Below, piece after piece: positions 60,522-64,000 of a stretch of DNA of 64,000 nucleotides. Location of the stretch: positions 248,001-312,000 of the forward strand of contig NZ_JAFCKP010000001.1 in assembly GCF_018130245.1 (NCBI RefSeq). Direction: 5' to 3'. The stretch's first letter is position 1. Each line of letters begins with the position of its first letter. Position numbers and translations under genes: made by a program. This DNA is from Bradyrhizobium sp. SZCCT0231. Its GTDB lineage: Bacteria; Pseudomonadota; Alphaproteobacteria; Rhizobiales; Xanthobacteraceae. The notes beneath the pieces were generated by a model. It was not told the DNA's origin. It ran no database searches and worked only from the letters and a program-made list of their open reading frames with translations.

Positions 60522-61669
60522 CCACCCAACGCCTCGGCCTCATCATGAACGGCATCACCGGCCGCATGGGGCTCAACCAGCATCTGATCCGCTCGATCGT
60601 TGCCATCCGCGACCAGGGCGGCGTCCGCCTGAAGAGCGGCGATCGCGTGATGCCCGATCCAATCCTGGTTGGCCGCAGCGCCGAGAAGGTCGAGGCGCTC
60701 GCGAAACGTTACAGCATCACGCGCTGGACCACCGACCTCAACGCCGCGCTCGCCGACAAGAACGACACCATGTTCTTCGACGCCGCGACCACGCAGGCGC
60801 GCCCCGGTCTGCTGACCCAGGCCATCAATGCCGGCAAGCACGTCTATTGCGAGAAGCCGATCGCGACCAATTTCGAGGAAGCCGTCGAGGTCGTGAAGCT
60901 CGCCAACGCCAAGGGCGTCAAGCACGGCACGGTGCAGGACAAGCTGTTCCTGCCGGGATTGAAGAAGATCGCCTTCCTGCGCGATTCCGGTTTCTTCGGC
61001 CGCATCCTCTCGGTGCGCGGCGAGTTCGGCTATTGGGTGTTCGAAGGCGGCTGGCAGGAGGCGCAGCGGCCGTCCTGGAACTATCGCGACGAGGACGGCG
61101 GCGGCATCATCCTGGACATGGTCTGCCACTGGCGCTACGTGCTCGACAACCTCTTCGGCAACGTCCAGAGCGTCAGCTGCATCGGCAACACCGACATCCC
61201 CGAACGTTTCGACGAGCAGGGCAAGAAGTACAAGGCGACTGCGGACGATTCCGCCTACGCGACCTTCCAGCTCGAGGGCGGCATCATCGCCCACATCAAC
61301 ATGTCCTGGGTGACGCGCGTCTATCGCGACGACCTCGTCACCTTCCAGGTCGACGGCACGCTCGGCTCGGCGGTCGCAGGGCTCACCGATTGCATGATCC
61401 AGGCGCGGCAGGCAACCCCGAGGCCGGTGTGGAATCCCGACGAGAAGCGGCTGCATGATTTCTACGGCGACTGGCAGAAGCTGCCCGACAACGTCACCTA
61501 CGACAACGGCTTCAAGGAACAGTGGGAGATGTTCATCCGCCACGTCTACGAGGACGCCCCCTACAAGTTCACGCTGCTGGAAGGCGCCAAGGGCGTGCAG
61601 CTCGCCGAATGCGCGCTGAAGAGCTGGAAGGAGCGGCGCTGGATCGACGTCGCCCCGATCAAGGTCTGA
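60518..61669 (+). CDS. Gfo/Idh/MocA-family oxidoreductase
   Basis: A 383-residue NAD(P)-dependent dehydrogenase. The cofactor fold includes LGLIMNGITGRMGLNQHLIR (an unusual Asn-Gly-Ile-Thr-Gly glycine loop). The catalytic EKP motif is at residues 112-114 (YCEKPIAT), and DMVCHWRYVLDNL has His in the usual catalytic position. Family members oxidise cyclitols, sugars and amino sugars. Translationally coupled to the enolase-like gene and 10 bp before the DUF993 gene, so it acts in the same pathway. Confidence 0.9.
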   Translation: MTTQRLGLIMNGITGRMGLNQHLIRSIVAIRDQGGVRLKSGDRVMPDPILVGRSAEKVEALAKRYSITRWTTDLNAALADKNDTMFFDAATTQARPGLLTQAINAGKHVYCEKPIATNFEEAVEVVKLANAKGVKHGTVQDKLFLPGLKKIAFLRDSGFFGRILSVRGEFGYWVFEGGWQEAQRPSWNYRDEDGGGIILDMVCHWRYVLDNLFGNVQSVSCIGNTDIPERFDEQGKKYKATADDSAYATFQLEGGIIAHINMSWVTRVYRDDLVTFQVDGTLGSAVAGLTDCMIQARQATPRPVWNPDEKRLHDFYGDWQKLPDNVTYDNGFKEQWEMFIRHVYEDAPYKFTLLEGAKGVQLAECALKSWKERRWIDVAPIKV

Positions 61670-61679
61670 GGAGGGACGC

Positions 61680-62885
61680 ATGAACAAGCCCGTCCAGCCC
61701 AAGCCTGTCCCTTCAATGTCATCCCTGTCGCTCAAGCTGCCGAAGGCCGATCGCTCGATCGAGACCTACCGGCTTGCGGCCTCGCGCACGTTCCCCGCAA
61801 AGCTCGAGGGGCCGCTGAACCGCATTGCGTTCTCGGCCGTGCACACGGTGACCGATCCTTTCGCCGACAACGATCCCTGGCTCTCGGTCGCGGTCGACTG
61901 GGACAAGACCATCGCCTTCCGCGAGCACATCTGGGACCTCGGCCTCGGCGTTGCCGAAGCCATGGACACCGCGCAGCGCGGCATGGGGCTGGACTGGCCG
62001 ACCTCGCTGGAGCTGATCACGCGCTCGGTCGCCGCCGCCAAGCGCCGCAACGCGCTGGTGTTCTCCGGTGCAGGCACGGATCATCTCGCGGTGGAGGACG
62101 CCAGGACCATCGACGATGTCATCCGCGCCTATGAGGAGCAGATATCGGCGGTCGAGAAGGTCGGCGGCCGGATCATCCTGATGGCCTCGCGCGCTCTGGC
62201 GAAACTCGGCCGCGACGCCGACGATTACGCAAAAGTCTATGATCGCGTGCTGTCGCAAGTCCGTGAGCCCGTCATCATCCACTGGCTCGGCGACATGTTC
62301 GATCCGGCGCTGACGGGATATTGGGGCACCAAGGATCTCGACAAGGCGATGGACACGGCAGTCGCCATCATCAACGGCAATGCCGCCAAGGTCGACGGCG
62401 TCAAAGTCTCGCTGCTCGACAAGCAGCGCGAGATCGACATGCGCCGTCGCCTCGACAAGCGCATCAAGATGTACACCGGCGACGACTTCAACTATGCGGA
62501 GCTGATTGCCGGCGACAGCCAAGGAGTTTCGCACGCGCTGCTCGGCATCTTCGATGCCATCGCGCCGGCGGCGTCCTACGCGCTGTCGCGGCTGGCGGCC
62601 GGTGACGAAGCCGGTTTCCACGACGTGCTGGGCCCGACGGTGCCGCTGTCGCGTCACATCTTCAAGGCGCCGACGCGGTTCTACAAGACGGGTGTCGTAT
62701 TCATGGCCTATCTCAACGGACACCAGGATCACTTCACCATGGTCGGCGGACAGGAGAGCACCCGCTCGACGCTGCATCTCGCCGAACTGTTCCGTCTGGC
62801 CGACAAGGCCGGTCTGCTCGCCAATCCCGAACTGGCGACGCAACGGATGAAGACCGTGCTGGCCTCGCATGGACTTGAATCCTGA
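61680..62885 (+). CDS. DUF993 protein, dihydrodipicolinate-synthase-like TIM barrel
   Basis: A 401-residue protein of the DUF993 family, placed near the Schiff-base aldolases. Visible landmarks are FSAVHTVTDPFADNDPW, GLGVAEAMDTAQRGMGLDW, NALVFSGAGTDHL, EPVIIHWLGDMFDPAL and KVDGVKVSLLDK (a candidate Schiff-base Lys region). No biochemical function is established to my knowledge; an aldolase or dehydratase on a keto-deoxy sugar is the natural guess. Strong GAGGAGGG site. Confidence 0.85.
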   Translation: MNKPVQPKPVPSMSSLSLKLPKADRSIETYRLAASRTFPAKLEGPLNRIAFSAVHTVTDPFADNDPWLSVAVDWDKTIAFREHIWDLGLGVAEAMDTAQRGMGLDWPTSLELITRSVAAAKRRNALVFSGAGTDHLAVEDARTIDDVIRAYEEQISAVEKVGGRIILMASRALAKLGRDADDYAKVYDRVLSQVREPVIIHWLGDMFDPALTGYWGTKDLDKAMDTAVAIINGNAAKVDGVKVSLLDKQREIDMRRRLDKRIKMYTGDDFNYAELIAGDSQGVSHALLGIFDAIAPAASYALSRLAAGDEAGFHDVLGPTVPLSRHIFKAPTRFYKTGVVFMAYLNGHQDHFTMVGGQESTRSTLHLAELFRLADKAGLLANPELATQRMKTVLASHGLES

Positions 62886-63748
62886 TGCGCGACTTTTCGT
62901 CCGATCATCGCTGGCTGTCGCTGAACACGGCGACCGTCCGCAAGCAGGGTGATCTCGTCGAGATCATCGATGCCTGTGCGAGGCACGGCATCCGCGCCAT
63001 CGATCCCTGGCGTGATCAGGTCGCCGCCGTCGGCCTCGACCGCGCCGTGCGCGCAGTGCGCGATGCCGGCCTCGATCTCTCAGGCTATTGCCGCGGCGGC
63101 ATGTTCACCTCGGACGTCTCGCGCCGGGGCGAGGTGCGCGACGACAACCGCCGCTGCGTCGATGAAGCCAAGGCGCTGGGCGCCTCCTGTATCGTCCTCG
63201 TCGTCGGCGGCCTGCCGCAATATTCGCGGCCGGGCAGCGAGGCCTCGAAGGATCTCGGGGCAGCGCGCGGGCAGGTCGAGGAAGCTCTCGCCGAGATGCT
63301 CGACTATGCGAGGCAGGCAAAGCTGCCGCTGGCGATCGAGCCCTTGCATCCCGCCTATGCGGCAGACCGTGCTTGCGTGAACACGACCAAGCAGGCGCTC
63401 GACATCTGCGACCGGCTCGACCCTGATCGCAGCGGCATGCTCGGCGTCGCGCTGGATGTCTATCACATCTGGTGGGATCCGGAGTTGATGGGCCAGATCG
63501 CGCGCGCCGGCAAGGATCGATTGCTCGCCTTCCACGTCTGCGACTGGCTGGTGCCGACAAAAGATATCCTCAACGACCGCGGCATGATGGGCGACGGCGT
63601 CATCGACATCAAATCGGTGCGTCAGGCCGTCGAAGCGCAGGGCTTTGCCGGCTATTCGGAGATCGAGATCTTCTCCAATGACTGGTGGAGCAAGCCGATG
63701 GACGAGGTGCTGCGCACCTGCATCGCGCGTCACAGGACGGTGGTTTAG
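62885..63748 (+). CDS. Sugar phosphate isomerase/epimerase (xylose-isomerase-like TIM barrel)
   Basis: A 287-residue protein of the AP-endonuclease-2/IolE-like fold. Metal-site candidates are Glu in AIEPLHPAY, Asp and His in ALDVYHIWWDP, His in AFHVCDW, and Glu in YSEIEIFS. These act in isomerases and epimerases of keto sugars and in inosose dehydratase. Its ATG overlaps the DUF993 stop by one base, so it closes the cluster. The 252 bases after it hold no gene. Confidence 0.88.
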   Translation: MRDFSSDHRWLSLNTATVRKQGDLVEIIDACARHGIRAIDPWRDQVAAVGLDRAVRAVRDAGLDLSGYCRGGMFTSDVSRRGEVRDDNRRCVDEAKALGASCIVLVVGGLPQYSRPGSEASKDLGAARGQVEEALAEMLDYARQAKLPLAIEPLHPAYAADRACVNTTKQALDICDRLDPDRSGMLGVALDVYHIWWDPELMGQIARAGKDRLLAFHVCDWLVPTKDILNDRGMMGDGVIDIKSVRQAVEAQGFAGYSEIEIFSNDWWSKPMDEVLRTCIARHRTVV

Positions 63749-63957
63749 AACACGATGAAATTAGGTTTGGCCGGCTGTCTGTCGTCATCTCTCCCTGCGG
63801 GAGCGGAGATTCACGTTCTGGGCGGGCATCGATTCAACCAAAACTCATCCCGCTTTGAGATCCCGGTGGCTCGGGGAGCTCGTTGCCGAATAACGACGGC
63901 GAACGCATCGCGTGATCCGCGATGAACGGCAGGGCTATCGCATCTGGGAGTTTTTCC

Positions 63958-64000
63958 CCGCGGCCATCCTTCGAGACGCCCGCTTTGGGCGGGCTCCTCA
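63958..64000. repeat. Start of a dispersed repeat (GCGGCCATCCTTCGAGACGCC)
   Basis: CGCGGCCATCCTTCGAGACGCCCGC at the window edge matches GCGGCCATCCCTCGAGACGCCCGC at 41147-41170, just past the Lrp gene. It is a fragment of another genome-wide repeat, cut by the window end. The rest of 63749-63957 shows nothing I can name. Confidence 0.6.

Overview
The window is GC-rich, densely coded chromosomal DNA from an alphaproteobacterium, most likely Bradyrhizobium or a close relative. Three things point there. First, a nitrate-assimilation run (nitrate ABC transporter, NarK, single-domain haemoglobin, FAD oxidoreductase, nitrate reductase) has the same order as the one described in Bradyrhizobium. Second, there are many short operons of NitT/TauT-type ABC, TRAP and sugar-acid genes with LysR, GntR, TetR and Lrp regulators. 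Third, several families of dispersed palindromic repeats sit between genes. I see no rRNA, tRNA, CRISPR array, integrase or transposase.

Layout. 1-9 kb: end of a patatin-like gene, a DUF2236 protein, glycogen synthase, a CoA-transferase, an alcohol dehydrogenase, an isocitrate/isopropylmalate-type dehydrogenase, a monooxygenase-like small protein divergent from a LysR regulator, and an enoyl-CoA hydratase. 9-19 kb: a coupled LysR-XRE pair, a CcdA-like protein, a five-gene ABC operon on the minus strand, a FadR-type regulator with a perfect 31-bp operator-like palindrome, and an HWE-type histidine kinase. 19-25 kb: a DctPQM TRAP transporter, a serine beta-lactamase-fold hydrolase, and a hydroxyquinol-type intradiol dioxygenase.

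24.7-37.4 kb is the regulatory highlight. A phosphatase-kinase fusion and a formate/nitrite-type channel run leftward. nrtABC, narK, bjgb, flp and nasC run rightward. Between the channel gene and nrtA lies a tandem NtrC-like dyad, 111 and 113 bp from two divergent sigma-54 promoter sequences. The same dyad recurs 113 bp upstream of a sigma-54 promoter in front of narK. This predicts RpoN/NtrC nitrogen control of uptake, reduction and NO handling as one regulon.

37.4-54 kb: a deleted SMP-30 pseudogene next to an aldo/keto reductase, an EamA exporter, a zinc dehydrogenase, an Lrp regulator divergent from a homodimeric E1 (AceE-like) enzyme, then an aldehyde dehydrogenase, an SMP-30 lactonase, a uronate dehydrogenase and an IlvD/Edd sugar-acid dehydratase. 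The last four look like parts of an oxidative uronate/aldonate route. An enoyl-CoA hydratase, a ferredoxin reductase and two PfkB-family kinases follow. 54-64 kb: a two-module VOC protein, a RutR-type TetR regulator, and a seven-gene plus-strand cluster (ABC permease, binding protein, ATPase, enolase-superfamily enzyme, Gfo/Idh oxidoreductase, DUF993 aldolase-like protein, xylose-isomerase-like TIM barrel). That cluster looks like an uncharacterised uptake and catabolic pathway for a polyol, sugar acid or unusual sugar.
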